From JBHOQX01 sp042408595 (lineage in GTDB: Bacteria; Chloroflexota; Chloroflexia; Chloroflexales; Roseiflexaceae): a stretch of 64,000 bases of DNA. The first letter of the stretch is position 1; every line of letters begins with the position of its first letter. The stretch lies in the NCBI GenBank assembly GCA_042408595.1, contig JBHOQX010000024.1:1-64000 (forward strand). Direction: 5' to 3'. Below, one piece after another: positions 5,438 to 13,751 of this stretch. The notes beneath the pieces are model-generated. The model was not told where the DNA came from. It searched no databases and worked only from the letters and a program-made list of their open reading frames with translations. Both the position numbers and the translations under genes were made by a program.

Positions 5438-8416
5438 ATGCTCCAGCGGCAGATGTCGTACGACCAGCGGCGCGTTCGTCGGACACTCCACGTCGCCTTG
5501 ATCGTCCAGCTCCTCCTCGCCACGCTGCTTGGCGCCCTGTCGCTGGCGCCCGAGCGGACCCTGGCCCAGACCTACCCCGGCCAGATCGGCGTCGGTGTTA
5601 CCATGGGATGGACCCTCCCCTTCGTCGACGCCGCCAAGACCCTGCGTGCTTTCGAGCTCGCCGGGGGAGGCAGCGCCCCGACCGATAGCAACGGTTGGCC
5701 GACCAGCGACGCACGCACCGTCCTCTGGGACATGCGCCCCGTCGCAGCCTGGGCCGGCGAGATCGACGACCCGCAGCACTTCATGCCAAACATGGCGGGT
5801 ACCTATAAGCTCTCGTTCAACGGCCAGGCCACGCTCAGTCGCGTCGACGGCAATTTTACCATCCAGAACCAAACCTATGACGCCGCAACCAATACGACCA
5901 GGGCCGATCTGGTGGTCCCCCCCGACACCAACGAGTGGAACAACCTGGTCTTCATCGATTTCTCGAACACAAAACGCACGCCGACCAGCGCCACCAACAC
6001 CGGGATCACGAATCTGCGCGTGATTCGCCCGGGATACCCGGCGGATACCACCCAGACGTTTCATACCCCCTTTTTGAACACGCTGCGTAGCGCCAGCTTC
6101 AGCACGCTGCGCTTCATGGGCTGGACCGGCACCAATAGCAGCAACTACGCCTATCCACGCCGGATCGAGTGGGCCGAGCGCAAGCTGCCAACCGATGCCA
6201 CCCAGGAGCCCTGGGGCAACAAGCTCGACGGCGGCGCCTGGGAATATGTGATCGAGTTGGGCAATACCGTTGACAAGGATATCTGGATCAATGTGCCGGT
6301 TCACGCCTCCGACGACTATATCCGTCAGTTGGCGACGCTGATCAAAAATACGCTCGAGCCCGAGCGCAAGGTGTACGTCGAGTATAGCAACGAGGTGTGG
6401 AACTGGAGCTTTTGGCAGGCGACCTGGAACAAACAGAATGCCGAAGCGCAAGGCTTGAACTACATTAAGGGGTATGCCAAGCGCACGGTCGAGATCAGCC
6501 AGATCTTTGCAAGTGTCTTCGGCGCGTCGGCGATCAACAACCGCGTCCGGGTGATCAACGCCTGGCAGATCGGCTGGAATCCCCCCGACGCGCAGTACGA
6601 AGAGCAGATGCAGTATATCAACGACACGTTCGGCCCGCCGAAGAACTACATTTGGGGCTTGGCGGTCGCACCCTACCACAACTGCGAGCCGGTCTGCACC
6701 ACGGGCTCGCCGCAGCAGATCCTCGACGCGATGCGCGCAAACAGCGATGCAAGCGTTTCGGCGCGGCAGAAGGTCAAGGCCGTTGCCGATCGCTGGCAGA
6801 TCCCGGGCGGGTTGCTGGCCTACGAGGGCGGTTCCGATACCGGAGGCGGCGACAAAACCAACGTCGCCAACAAGATCGCCGCCGAGCGTTCGCCTGGCAT
6901 GAAAGATGTCATGGTGCACGATCTGCGCGACAACTGGTTCCCGATCGGTGGCGGGCTCTTCATGTACCTGGAGCTGGTCAGCGGATACAACCGCTACGGT
7001 TCCTGGGGCCTGACCGATGATGTCACCAACCCCGACCGGAACTACAAGTTTGCTGCTGTACGCGAGCTACTGGGCGATACCGGCGCACAACCGACGCCAA
7101 CCCCCACGCCCGCGCCGACGGCGACCCCCACGCCGACACCGCCGAGCGGCGGCGGCAGCGGCACCGGGCTGAAGGGGGAATACTACAACACCGTTGACCT
7201 GAGTGGCAGCCCGGCGCTGGTGCGCACCGATCCGCAGGTGGATTTCGATTGGGGCGGCAATGCGCCCGCCAGCGGCGTGAACTACGACAACTTCTCGGTC
7301 CGCTGGACAGGGCAAGTCGAGGCGCCGGTCAGCGGCAGCTACACCTTCGCGACCGTTTCGGACGACGGGGTGCGCTTGTGGGTCAACGGCCAGCAGCTGA
7401 TCGATAACTGGACCGACCACCCGCCAACCACCAACACGGCCGCGCCGGTCACGCTGACGGCCGGGCAGCGGTACGATCTGCGGATGGAGTTCTATGACCG
7501 TACGGGCGGCGCGGTGGCCAGGCTGCTGTGGAGCTATCCGGGCCAGAGCCAGCAGGCCATCCCGCAAATCCGGCTCTATCCAGCCGGCGGCACGACGCCA
7601 ACCCCGACCGCCACGCCCGCGCCGACCGCCACGCCGACGCCACAGCCCACGGCGACGCCGGGTGCGGGCGGGGGCCTGCTGGCCTACGATCCTTTCAGCT
7701 CCGGCGCAGGACCCTTGGATCAGAGCGCAAGCGGCTCCGGCTGGTCGGCTGGCTGGTTCGTCCAGAATCGCGATACCTCGGTGCCTGGCTACAACATCGC
7801 CAGCGGCGCGCCGCTCACGTACGGCTCGCTCCGCACCTCCGGCAACTACGCGGTCGGCGGCGACGCCTACCAGACCGCCGGGCGCGGGCTGAACGTGAGC
7901 AGCGGCGGGCCGTTCGACGCCTACCTTGCGAACGGGCTGATCGGGCGGAGCGGCACCACCCTTTGGATGAGTGCATTGCTGCGCAAGGATGGTAACAACG
8001 ACCAGGAAGTGTCGCTGGTGCTGCATGCGAACAATGTCGAGTGGTGCACGAATTGTTCCGGACCGCTCGTGTCGGTCGGCTACTTCGGTAGCGCCTCCAA
8101 CAACAACGGGACTCGCTACTGGAGTTTGCGTGTCGGGAGCACCGTCTACCGCAGCAATGTGCCGCTCACCGTGGGGCAAACGTCGCTGCTCGTGCTCCGG
8201 CTCGATTTCGGCTCGACGACGACTGCCGGCCTGTATGTCAACCCTGGCTCGCTGGGCGGCAGCGCGCCGGCCACTGCGAACGCCCAGGCGACGACCAGCA
8301 GCAACATCGCCTTCAGGAGCCTGGCCTACTACGGCGGCGACACCGTCAATCAGAGCGCCCTGGACGAGATCCGTTTCGGCGGGAGCTATGCCGCAGTAAC
8401 GCCGACGGGCAATTGA
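5438..8416 (+). CDS. Secreted glycoside-hydrolase-like protein with PA14 domain and Thr-Pro linkers
   Basis: 992 residues. The signal peptide spans about residues 15-44 (cleavage after TLAQ). Residues about 45-550 look like a TIM-barrel carbohydrate-active domain: VYVEYSNEVWN places an Asn-Glu pair at N318-E319, and LLAYEGGSD places E463, the spacing expected for acid/base and nucleophile of clan-A glycosidases. A Thr-Pro linker follows. A PA14 domain spans about 576-713 (GLKGEYYNT, VSDDGVRLWVNGQQLIDNW). A second Thr-Pro linker (about 720-742) precedes a C-terminal concanavalin-like beta domain (about 745-992). AAGGAGG lies 6 bases before the ATG. It is probably exported for binding or hydrolysing polysaccharide. 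The exact family and substrate are not recognised. Confidence 0.7.
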   Translation: MLQRQMSYDQRRVRRTLHVALIVQLLLATLLGALSLAPERTLAQTYPGQIGVGVTMGWTLPFVDAAKTLRAFELAGGGSAPTDSNGWPTSDARTVLWDMRPVAAWAGEIDDPQHFMPNMAGTYKLSFNGQATLSRVDGNFTIQNQTYDAATNTTRADLVVPPDTNEWNNLVFIDFSNTKRTPTSATNTGITNLRVIRPGYPADTTQTFHTPFLNTLRSASFSTLRFMGWTGTNSSNYAYPRRIEWAERKLPTDATQEPWGNKLDGGAWEYVIELGNTVDKDIWINVPVHASDDYIRQLATLIKNTLEPERKVYVEYSNEVWNWSFWQATWNKQNAEAQGLNYIKGYAKRTVEISQIFASVFGASAINNRVRVINAWQIGWNPPDAQYEEQMQYINDTFGPPKNYIWGLAVAPYHNCEPVCTTGSPQQILDAMRANSDASVSARQKVKAVADRWQIPGGLLAYEGGSDTGGGDKTNVANKIAAERSPGMKDVMVHDLRDNWFPIGGGLFMYLELVSGYNRYGSWGLTDDVTNPDRNYKFAAVRELLGDTGAQPTPTPTPAPTATPTPTPPSGGGSGTGLKGEYYNTVDLSGSPALVRTDPQVDFDWGGNAPASGVNYDNFSVRWTGQVEAPVSGSYTFATVSDDGVRLWVNGQQLIDNWTDHPPTTNTAAPVTLTAGQRYDLRMEFYDRTGGAVARLLWSYPGQSQQAIPQIRLYPAGGTTPTPTATPAPTATPTPQPTATPGAGGGLLAYDPFSSGAGPLDQSASGSGWSAGWFVQNRDTSVPGYNIASGAPLTYGSLRTSGNYAVGGDAYQTAGRGLNVSSGGPFDAYLANGLIGRSGTTLWMSALLRKDGNNDQEVSLVLHANNVEWCTNCSGPLVSVGYFGSASNNNGTRYWSLRVGSTVYRSNVPLTVGQTSLLVLRLDFGSTTTAGLYVNPGSLGGSAPATANAQATTSSNIAFRSLAYYGGDTVNQSALDEIRFGGSYAAVTPTGN

Positions 8417-8446
8417 GCTGCAAGTGGGGCGGAGAGCGGCCCGGAA

Positions 8447-8620
8447 GGGCAGGAGGGGTGTGCCGCCCCCTGCCCCGTTCCTCACACGTCGGGGTGCTCT
8501 TGGCGGGGCGTCGCCCCGCCAAGAGCGCTTCGTTGGCGCGCGCACGCGCGCCGAGAAAGAACCGTGCGGAGGGCCATAGGCCCTCCACACCTCCCGCGAT
8601 GCGGGTGACCGTGTGCGTCC
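8447..8620. repeat. Dispersed intergenic hairpin repeat, copy A
   Basis: A non-coding block of hairpins. GGGCAG...CTGCCC lies at 8447-8475, perhaps also acting as terminator of the preceding gene. A perfect 14-bp hairpin with a 3-base loop lies at 8496-8526 (arm GCTCTTGGCGGGGC). GGAGGGCC-ATA-GGCCCTCC lies at 8568-8586. From about 8551 the block aligns with copy B at 30060-30136, through the hairpin, the CCCGCGATGCGGG motif and the terminal GTCCTGCC. Confidence 0.6.
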
Positions 8621-8699
8621 TGCCGATTGCCATGCTACGCATGCGATCCGCAGCCGACCACCTGCGCGTCGCAGCAACGCGCCTGATCCCCGCCGACGG

Positions 8700-9521
8700 C
8701 TACTTCTTCTTGCCGTTGTGCTTCCCGTTGTTATGCTTGGCCGGCTTGTCGGCGTGCTTCGTGCGCGGCGGCGCGGCAGGCCGGGCGTCGTCCTCGGGGC
8801 CGCCGGGCCGGCCCTGGGCCGCCGGGCCGCCCGGCTGCCCGGTGGTCGGGGTAGCGGTCGGCGCGCCCGGTGTACCACGCCCGCTCATGATCAGCCCCAG
8901 GTTGCGGCCGCTGTTGCTTGACGGCAGCCCAAGCGACTTGATGATATTCCCCCAGCCCTGTCCGGACTGGCGCCGCGCGATGATCTGTGCTACGCTCAAA
9001 TCGTCGCTCGGATTGCCGTTAGCCGCCAGCTCGCGTGCCAGGAAGTAGGCCCGCGCGATCTCGCCGAAGCCGAAGCCGCGCGCGTGCAGGTCGAGCACCT
9101 CACGCTCCGGCACACCGAAGAACGCAGCGATCCGCGCGGCGACCGGGTGGCTCTCCGGCAACGTGCCGGGGAAGCCGTCATCGTCGCCGGTCGGGGTGGC
9201 CGTCACCGTCGCCGAGGGCGTGATGGTAGCGCTCAGGGTCGGGGTGGCCGTCGCCGGCGGGGTCGGCGTGGCGGTCAAGGTCGGGGTGGCCGTCACCGTC
9301 GCCGAGGGCGTGATGGTAGCGCTCAGGGTGGCGGTGGCGGTCGCCAGCGGGTCGGGCGTGGCCGTGGGCGTAACGGTGATGATGTCCTCGTCGGCCATGG
9401 GCACCGGACGCTGAGCGGCGCGGGCGACCGTCTCATGGGCGGCAGCGAAGGCCAGGCTCAGCCCGGCGGCTACCCCGCAGATGATCGTCGCGAGGATGGT
9501 GCGGAACGTCAGTCGCTTCAC
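8700..9521 (-). CDS. Exported Thr-Pro-rich protein of unknown function
   Basis: 273 residues. An N-terminal signal/anchor helix (residues about 7-30) is followed by a low-complexity Thr-Ala-Pro-Ser segment to about residue 112. A compact helical domain (about 115-200) contains HPVAARIAAFFGVPEREV and GFGFGEIARAYFLAREL, a pattern I recall from uncharacterised exported proteins of Chloroflexota and Firmicutes. The C-terminus is Gly-Pro-rich and ends in a Lys/His-rich tail. The start is GTG at 9521 with AAGGAGG 8 bases upstream. Function is unknown; extracytoplasmic location is inferred. Confidence 0.75.
   Translation of the reverse strand: MKRLTFRTILATIICGVAAGLSLAFAAAHETVARAAQRPVPMADEDIITVTPTATPDPLATATATLSATITPSATVTATPTLTATPTPPATATPTLSATITPSATVTATPTGDDDGFPGTLPESHPVAARIAAFFGVPEREVLDLHARGFGFGEIARAYFLARELAANGNPSDDLSVAQIIARRQSGQGWGNIIKSLGLPSSNSGRNLGLIMSGRGTPGAPTATPTTGQPGGPAAQGRPGGPEDDARPAAPPRTKHADKPAKHNNGKHNGKKK
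9191..9329. repeat. Coding direct repeat, 49 bp identical, 90-bp period
   Basis: Positions 9191-9239 and 9281-9329 are identical over 49 bases and lie 90 bases (30 codons) apart inside the Thr-Pro segment of the exported protein. Identity at nucleotide level, including wobble positions, indicates recent duplication or gene conversion of the linker. Confidence 0.85.
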
Positions 9522-9658
9522 GGATGTCTCCTCCTTACTGATCTGGAGCTACGACGCAGGATCCCGGCCGTGAAAGCCTGGACATGGGTATAAACCGTTA
9601 ACGCCCGGTTTGGATACGGGCAGTTCGCGCGGATCGCGGTGTTCGTACGGAGGTTCGC

Positions 9659-10045
9659 ATGGCGTACCGTATAACGCGGGAGCTGCACTATCTACGGATC
9701 GAATTATTCGGCACAATAACCAGGGGCGATCTGGAGATGATCGCACAGGAGCTGGCGGCGCTCGAGGGAACCCTCGACGTGACGCCGCACCGCCTGACCG
9801 AGGTGCAGGGGGTGATCGACCGGGAGATCGGCTTCCCGGAGGTTCTGGCGCTGGCGGAGCGGCGCCGGGCGGTCCGATTGCGGAACCCGGTCAAATCGGC
9901 GATCGTGGCCGCTCAGCCGGTAAGCATGGGGTATGCGCGGATGATCCAGACGCTGCATAACCATCCGCAGGTCGAGGTGCAAATTTTCTCGACGCTCGAA
10001 GTCGCCGAGGCGTGGCTCATGGAGGATCAAGCGGCCGCGCTGTAA
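9659..10045 (+). CDS. Small STAS/SpoIIAA-like protein, function unknown
   Basis: 128 residues, no signal peptide. The alternating beta-alpha pattern with YLRIELFGTITRGDLEMIAQ near the start and a late VQIFSTLEVAEAWL resembles the STAS or SpoIIAA-like fold of small bacterial anti-anti-sigma-type or lipid-binding proteins. The conserved phosphorylatable Ser of true anti-anti-sigma factors is not evident. The ATG is preceded by GGAGG (9648-9652). It is divergent from the Thr-Pro protein and has no obvious operon partner. Confidence 0.6.
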   Translation: MAYRITRELHYLRIELFGTITRGDLEMIAQELAALEGTLDVTPHRLTEVQGVIDREIGFPEVLALAERRRAVRLRNPVKSAIVAAQPVSMGYARMIQTLHNHPQVEVQIFSTLEVAEAWLMEDQAAAL

Positions 10046-10070
10046 TGGCAGGCCGCTCGCGCCCAACGTA

Positions 10071-10592
10071 TCAATCGAACCGCCAGCGCGTCGCTGTCGG
10101 CAGGTCGGTCCAGGCGATCACAACCCGCGGCCGCACGGCGTACAGGCCCCCGTTGTCCCATTGGGTCGGTTCTGGCGCGTAGTTTTCGGCGCGGTACTTG
10201 GCGGCATATGCCGCCGCCAGCCGCGCGGCAAGCTCCGGCGGCGGGCGTAGCTCGCCGCTTGTTCCCTCCAGCACGACCACATCCTTCCCCTCCCCGCCGC
10301 TGTCCAGGTGCGCCGCGACGTGGGGACGCGCCGCCAGATTGCGCGAACGCCGCGCCTGCGGGCTGCCGTCGAAGAAGAGTGTGTTGTCCAGCCACACGCC
10401 CCAGATCGGCGAAACATGCGGCCGCCCGTCCGGCCGCGTGGTAGCGATCCAGTAGATTTTGGCGCGCTCCAGCCGCTCATCGGCGTGGCGCCATGGCAAT
10501 AGGCCGTCGAGCGTGTCGGGCACGCCATAGCCGTCGGGGAAGATCGGCCGCTCGGCGCGCGGCACGCCCTGCCGGGAGACCGGTTCGGTCAT
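10071..10592 (-). CDS. Pyridoxamine 5'-phosphate oxidase-like FMN-binding protein
   Basis: 173 residues from ATG 10592, which has AGGAGG upstream; a start at 10610 would lie before that site. The segment IYWIATTRPDGRPHVSPIWGVWLDNTLFF, then LAARPHVAAHLDSG and VVVLEG, is typical of the split-barrel PNPOx-like superfamily. Members bind FMN, F420 or heme and often act as oxidoreductases on small substrates. The canonical PdxH pyridoxal-phosphate residues cannot be assigned, so substrate is unknown. Single gene; a palindrome at 10639-10657 lies directly upstream. Confidence 0.75.
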   Translation of the reverse strand: MTEPVSRQGVPRAERPIFPDGYGVPDTLDGLLPWRHADERLERAKIYWIATTRPDGRPHVSPIWGVWLDNTLFFDGSPQARRSRNLAARPHVAAHLDSGGEGKDVVVLEGTSGELRPPPELAARLAAAYAAKYRAENYAPEPTQWDNGGLYAVRPRVVIAWTDLPTATRWRFD

Positions 10593-10638
10593 GACTCCCT
10601 CCTTTTGCACAGATCGCCCGGGGATTGTAGCAGCGTGA

Positions 10639-10657
10639 TGTGACAGGGAGTGTCACA
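10639..10657 (-). promoter_or_regulatory. Operator-like inverted repeat TGTGACA-N5-TGTCACA
   Basis: A perfect 7+5+7 inverted repeat 47 bases upstream of the PNPOx-like gene. The half-site TGTGA resembles CRP/FNR-type arms, but their separation (N9 between TGTGA and TCACA) is wider than the usual N6, so another regulator is likely. The rest of 10658-10820 shows no coding or structural feature that I can support. Confidence 0.4.
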
Positions 10658-10820
10658 CAACGACCCCGGCCAGGCCAGCGTTTCGAACAGGGCTCTATCA
10701 ACGCTCCTCGATGTGGCTCGAGACGACGATGCCTCGCCTACGCCTCCCGCCGCGTCCGCGGCAGCAAGAAGGGTTACGCAGAGCTCTGTTCGCCCTTGCG
10801 GGAGTTTCGAAGTCTTCTGC

Positions 10821-10856
10821 TTGACAAACCAGCAATATTAGTGTAGTCTAACATAT
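10821..10856 (+). promoter_or_regulatory. Promoter with overlapping DtxR/IdeR-like iron box (fbp operon)
   Basis: TTGACA at 10821-10826 with a 17-base spacer leads to a weak -10 TAGTCT (10844-10849). The 19-base segment TTAGTGTAGTCTAACATAT (10838-10856) covers that -10 and matches the DtxR/IdeR consensus TTAGGTTAGCCTAACCTAA at 14 of 19 positions. An Fe(II)-loaded repressor bound there would block the promoter. The site lies 240 bases upstream of the ferric-iron binding protein gene. The leader 10857-11094 shows no recognised RNA element. Confidence 0.65.
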
Positions 10857-11094
10857 AGAATTAGATTCATCTGAACCGTTCGCGCCGTGATTGTGGAGAC
10901 TTCGCAGCCGAGCCACGGCGTGCGGCTGGTCGTCTGTTGCATCGGTCGATAGAACCCCTTCGCCGTTGTGCCTGCCTGACCATGTGCGGCGTTGCGCACC
11001 CACCCGCACTGCTGGGCGTAGGTTGCAGTGTTCCGGGAGTAGGGCTTCCACCGGAGCCGCGCCGCTACGAGTATGCTTGGAAAGGAACGCCATC

Positions 11095-12129
11095 ATGCCA
11101 CATCGCCTGCCCATTCTGCTGCTCGCCGCAGCCCTGCTCGCAGCCTGCGGCGGCGCACCCGCCGCCCCGGCGCCCACCGCCGCCCCGGCGCCCACCGCCG
11201 CGCCAGCCGGGGAGGTCACGGTCTCCACTAGCCGGAGCGAACCGCTCTTCAAGCCGGTCGTCGAGGCGTTCAACGCGCAGTATCCTTCCATCAAGGTCAA
11301 TGTCCTCAGCGGCAGCAACGGCGATCTGCTGGCCAAAATCCGCGAGGAGAGCGCGAATCCCCAGGCCGACGTGTTCATCAACAGCGATACTGTCAGCATC
11401 GCGGCCAATGCCGACGCCTTCCAGCCGTACGACTCGCCGGCGATCCAGCAAGTGCCGGCGCAGTTCCGCGCGGACGACGGCACGTGGACGGCGCTGACAC
11501 TGCGCGGGCGCGTGCTGATGTACAACACCGACCTGGTCAAGCCCGACGAGCTGCCCAAGAGCATCTTCGACACCGCCGACCCGAAATGGCAGGGCCAGTT
11601 CGCCGCGACCGATAGCACCAGCGGGGCCATGGTCGGGCATATGGTCGCCCTGCGCGCCCTCGTCGGCGACGAGAAGGTGGAAACGCTGGTCCGGGGCTGG
11701 GTCGCGAACGACACCCAATGGCTGGGCAGCAGCCATACCAACGTGCGCAACGCGGTGGGCAAGGGCGAGGCTAAGATCGGCCTGGTGAATCACTACTACT
11801 ACTACCTCAGCAAGGCCGAAGGCCAGCCGGTCGGGCTGCACTATTTCGAGGAAGACTTCGGCCTGATCGTCAACAGCACCAATGCCGCGATCGTCAAGAA
11901 TGCCCGCAATCTGAATAACGCCAAGCGGTTTATCGACTTTATGCTCAGTCCCGAGGGCCAGCGGATCTTCGCCGAGAAGAACTTCGAATACCCGATCATC
12001 CCCGGCGTTCCGCTGGCTCAGGGCGTCGAGCCGCTCGGCGAGCGCAAGATCGCCGATGTCGCGCTCAAGAAGCTCGGCGAGGAGCTTGAGCCGACCAAGG
12101 CGCTGTTGCAGCGTGCAGGCATGCCGTGA
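11095..12129 (+). CDS. fbpA: Ferric-iron ABC transporter substrate-binding lipoprotein
   Basis: 344 residues from ATG 11095 (AAAGGA upstream). A signal peptide with lipobox LAAC near residue 18 and a short Ala-Pro linker precede a periplasmic-binding-protein fold of the FbpA/FutA type: VTVSTSRSEPLFKPVVEAFNAQYP at the start and FINSDTVSIAANADAF after it. Tyrosines Y234-Y237, after H233, match the Tyr cluster that coordinates Fe(III) in this family. First gene of a tightly packed fbpABC operon; an iron box upstream supports the iron assignment. Confidence 0.88.
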   Translation: MPHRLPILLLAAALLAACGGAPAAPAPTAAPAPTAAPAGEVTVSTSRSEPLFKPVVEAFNAQYPSIKVNVLSGSNGDLLAKIREESANPQADVFINSDTVSIAANADAFQPYDSPAIQQVPAQFRADDGTWTALTLRGRVLMYNTDLVKPDELPKSIFDTADPKWQGQFAATDSTSGAMVGHMVALRALVGDEKVETLVRGWVANDTQWLGSSHTNVRNAVGKGEAKIGLVNHYYYYLSKAEGQPVGLHYFEEDFGLIVNSTNAAIVKNARNLNNAKRFIDFMLSPEGQRIFAEKNFEYPIIPGVPLAQGVEPLGERKIADVALKKLGEELEPTKALLQRAGMP

Positions 12130-13751
12130 TGCACCGCGTGAGCCCCGGCCTGCGTCTCGCTGCGATCGCCACCGCGGGCATGGCGGCCGTCCCGCTGCTC
12201 TACATCGCCGTGCGCGCGCTCGGCGCGGACGCCGCGGTGTGGGAGCGGCTCTGGCTGGGGCAGGTGCGCCGCCTGGTCGGGACGACGGCCGTGCTGCTGG
12301 CGCTCACCGTGGCGATCGCGGTGGTGCTGGGGGTGGGGCTAGCGTGGGCCATCGAGCGCACCGATCTGCCGGGCCGCGGCACGTGGCGCTGGCTGCTGGC
12401 CCTGCCGCTGGCCATCCCGGCCTATGTCGGCGCCGTCGCATACATCTCGCTCTTGGGGCGCGGTGGGCTGATCGAGCCGATCTGGCGCGCGGCGACGGGC
12501 GCGCCACGGAACGTGCCATTCCCCGCGCCCGACCTGTACAGCGTGCCCGCCGCGGCGTTGATCATCGCCCTGATGGTCTATCCCTATGTCTATCTGCCAG
12601 CCGGCGCGGCCCTGCGCAGCAGCAACCGCGCCCTGGAGGAAGCCGCGCTGGTGGCGGGGCACGGCCCGCTGCGGGTCTTTTTCCGGGTGACGCTGCCGCT
12701 GATCGCGCCCAGCATCGTCGCCGGCGCCCTGCTGGTGGCGCTGTATGTGCTCAGCGACTTCGGCACGGTCGGTATCCTGCGGGTCTACACCTTCACCTCG
12801 GCGATCTTCAGCACGTTCTCCGGCAGCGCCGACCGCGCTGGCGCGGCCATTTTGAGCGGGATGCTGCTGTTATTCACCGTACCGCTGCTTCTGGGCGAAG
12901 GGCTCATGGCGCAGCGGGCGCAGGTGTTAGTGCCGGCCAGCAGCTGGAAGCCACAGCGGCCGCTGGCGCTTGGCCGCTGGACATGGGTTGTCGTCGGGGC
13001 GGTGGCGCTGGCGGCGGCAGGCGCCCTGGGAGTGCCCGTACTGGTCTTCAGCGTCTTGACGGTGCGCCAATGGCTCGCCCCGACGCCTACCGACCGGCTC
13101 TATGGCTACGGCGACACGCTGGGCGCCTGGGCGCTGAACACGGTCGGGCTGGCGGCGCTGGCGGCCACCCTGGCGCTGGCGCTCTGCATCGCGCCGGCGT
13201 ACCTGGCGACGCGCGCGCCGGGCCGCTTCAGTCGGGTCGTGCTGGCGCTATGCAAGGCGCCGTTCGCGCTGCCAGGGCTGCTGATCGGCCTGAGCTTCGT
13301 CTTTCTTTTCAACACGCCCGGGCTGAGCTTCGTCTACGGCACGGTGATCGCGCTTGGGGCCGGCTTCGTTCTCCGACTGCTGCCGCACAGCGTCACCAAC
13401 GGTGAAGCCGCGCTCCGCGCCGCGCCGCCATCGCTGGAGCAGGCAGCGCGCACGTTGGGACGCAGCCAGCCGGGCGCGCTATGGCAGGTGGTGGCGCCGG
13501 TGGCCGCGCCGGGCCTGGCGGCGACTTGGGTGGTGGCGTTCGTCACCGCGATGAAAGAGCTGCCGGTGGCGCTGCTGTTGCGTCCGCCCGGGTTCGAGAC
13601 CCTCCCGGTGCGGGTGTGGGCCGCCGCGCGCGAGGCGGTCTGGACGCAGGCGGCGGTGCCGGCGCTGCTGCTGATCGTGGTCACGGCGGTGCCGCTGTTT
13701 CTGGTCTCGACACGCGGCCGCGCCGGCCTGTCGCGGGTGCTGAGCGAGTGA
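12129..13751 (+). CDS. fbpB: Ferric-iron ABC transporter permease
   Basis: 540 residues, about 12 membrane helices in two homologous permease halves, as in FbpB/AfuB-type double permeases. The EAA loops are visible as LEEAALVAGHGPLRVFFRVTL near residue 175 and LEQAARTLGRSQPGALWQVV near residue 440. ATG 12129 overlaps the fbpA stop by one base (TGATG); an in-frame GTG directly before it is an alternative. It forms the membrane channel for the FbpA cargo. Confidence 0.9.
   Translation: MHRVSPGLRLAAIATAGMAAVPLLYIAVRALGADAAVWERLWLGQVRRLVGTTAVLLALTVAIAVVLGVGLAWAIERTDLPGRGTWRWLLALPLAIPAYVGAVAYISLLGRGGLIEPIWRAATGAPRNVPFPAPDLYSVPAAALIIALMVYPYVYLPAGAALRSSNRALEEAALVAGHGPLRVFFRVTLPLIAPSIVAGALLVALYVLSDFGTVGILRVYTFTSAIFSTFSGSADRAGAAILSGMLLLFTVPLLLGEGLMAQRAQVLVPASSWKPQRPLALGRWTWVVVGAVALAAAGALGVPVLVFSVLTVRQWLAPTPTDRLYGYGDTLGAWALNTVGLAALAATLALALCIAPAYLATRAPGRFSRVVLALCKAPFALPGLLIGLSFVFLFNTPGLSFVYGTVIALGAGFVLRLLPHSVTNGEAALRAAPPSLEQAARTLGRSQPGALWQVVAPVAAPGLAATWVVAFVTAMKELPVALLLRPPGFETLPVRVWAAAREAVWTQAAVPALLLIVVTAVPLFLVSTRGRAGLSRVLSE

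Noticed and set aside
7081..7150. Regular CCGACGCC-type repeats that could suggest a CRISPR or satellite
   Set aside because: They encode the Thr-Pro linker of a secreted protein; no spacer-repeat alternation. No CRISPR array was seen anywhere in the window.
7067..8878. A 603-codon minus-strand frame
   Set aside because: Antisense to the PA14 protein gene and running through the hairpin repeat; Arg/Pro-rich without motif.
10891..11094. Upstream extension of the fbpA frame
   Set aside because: It would place the signal peptide internally; AAAGGA and the lipoprotein signal set the start at 11095.
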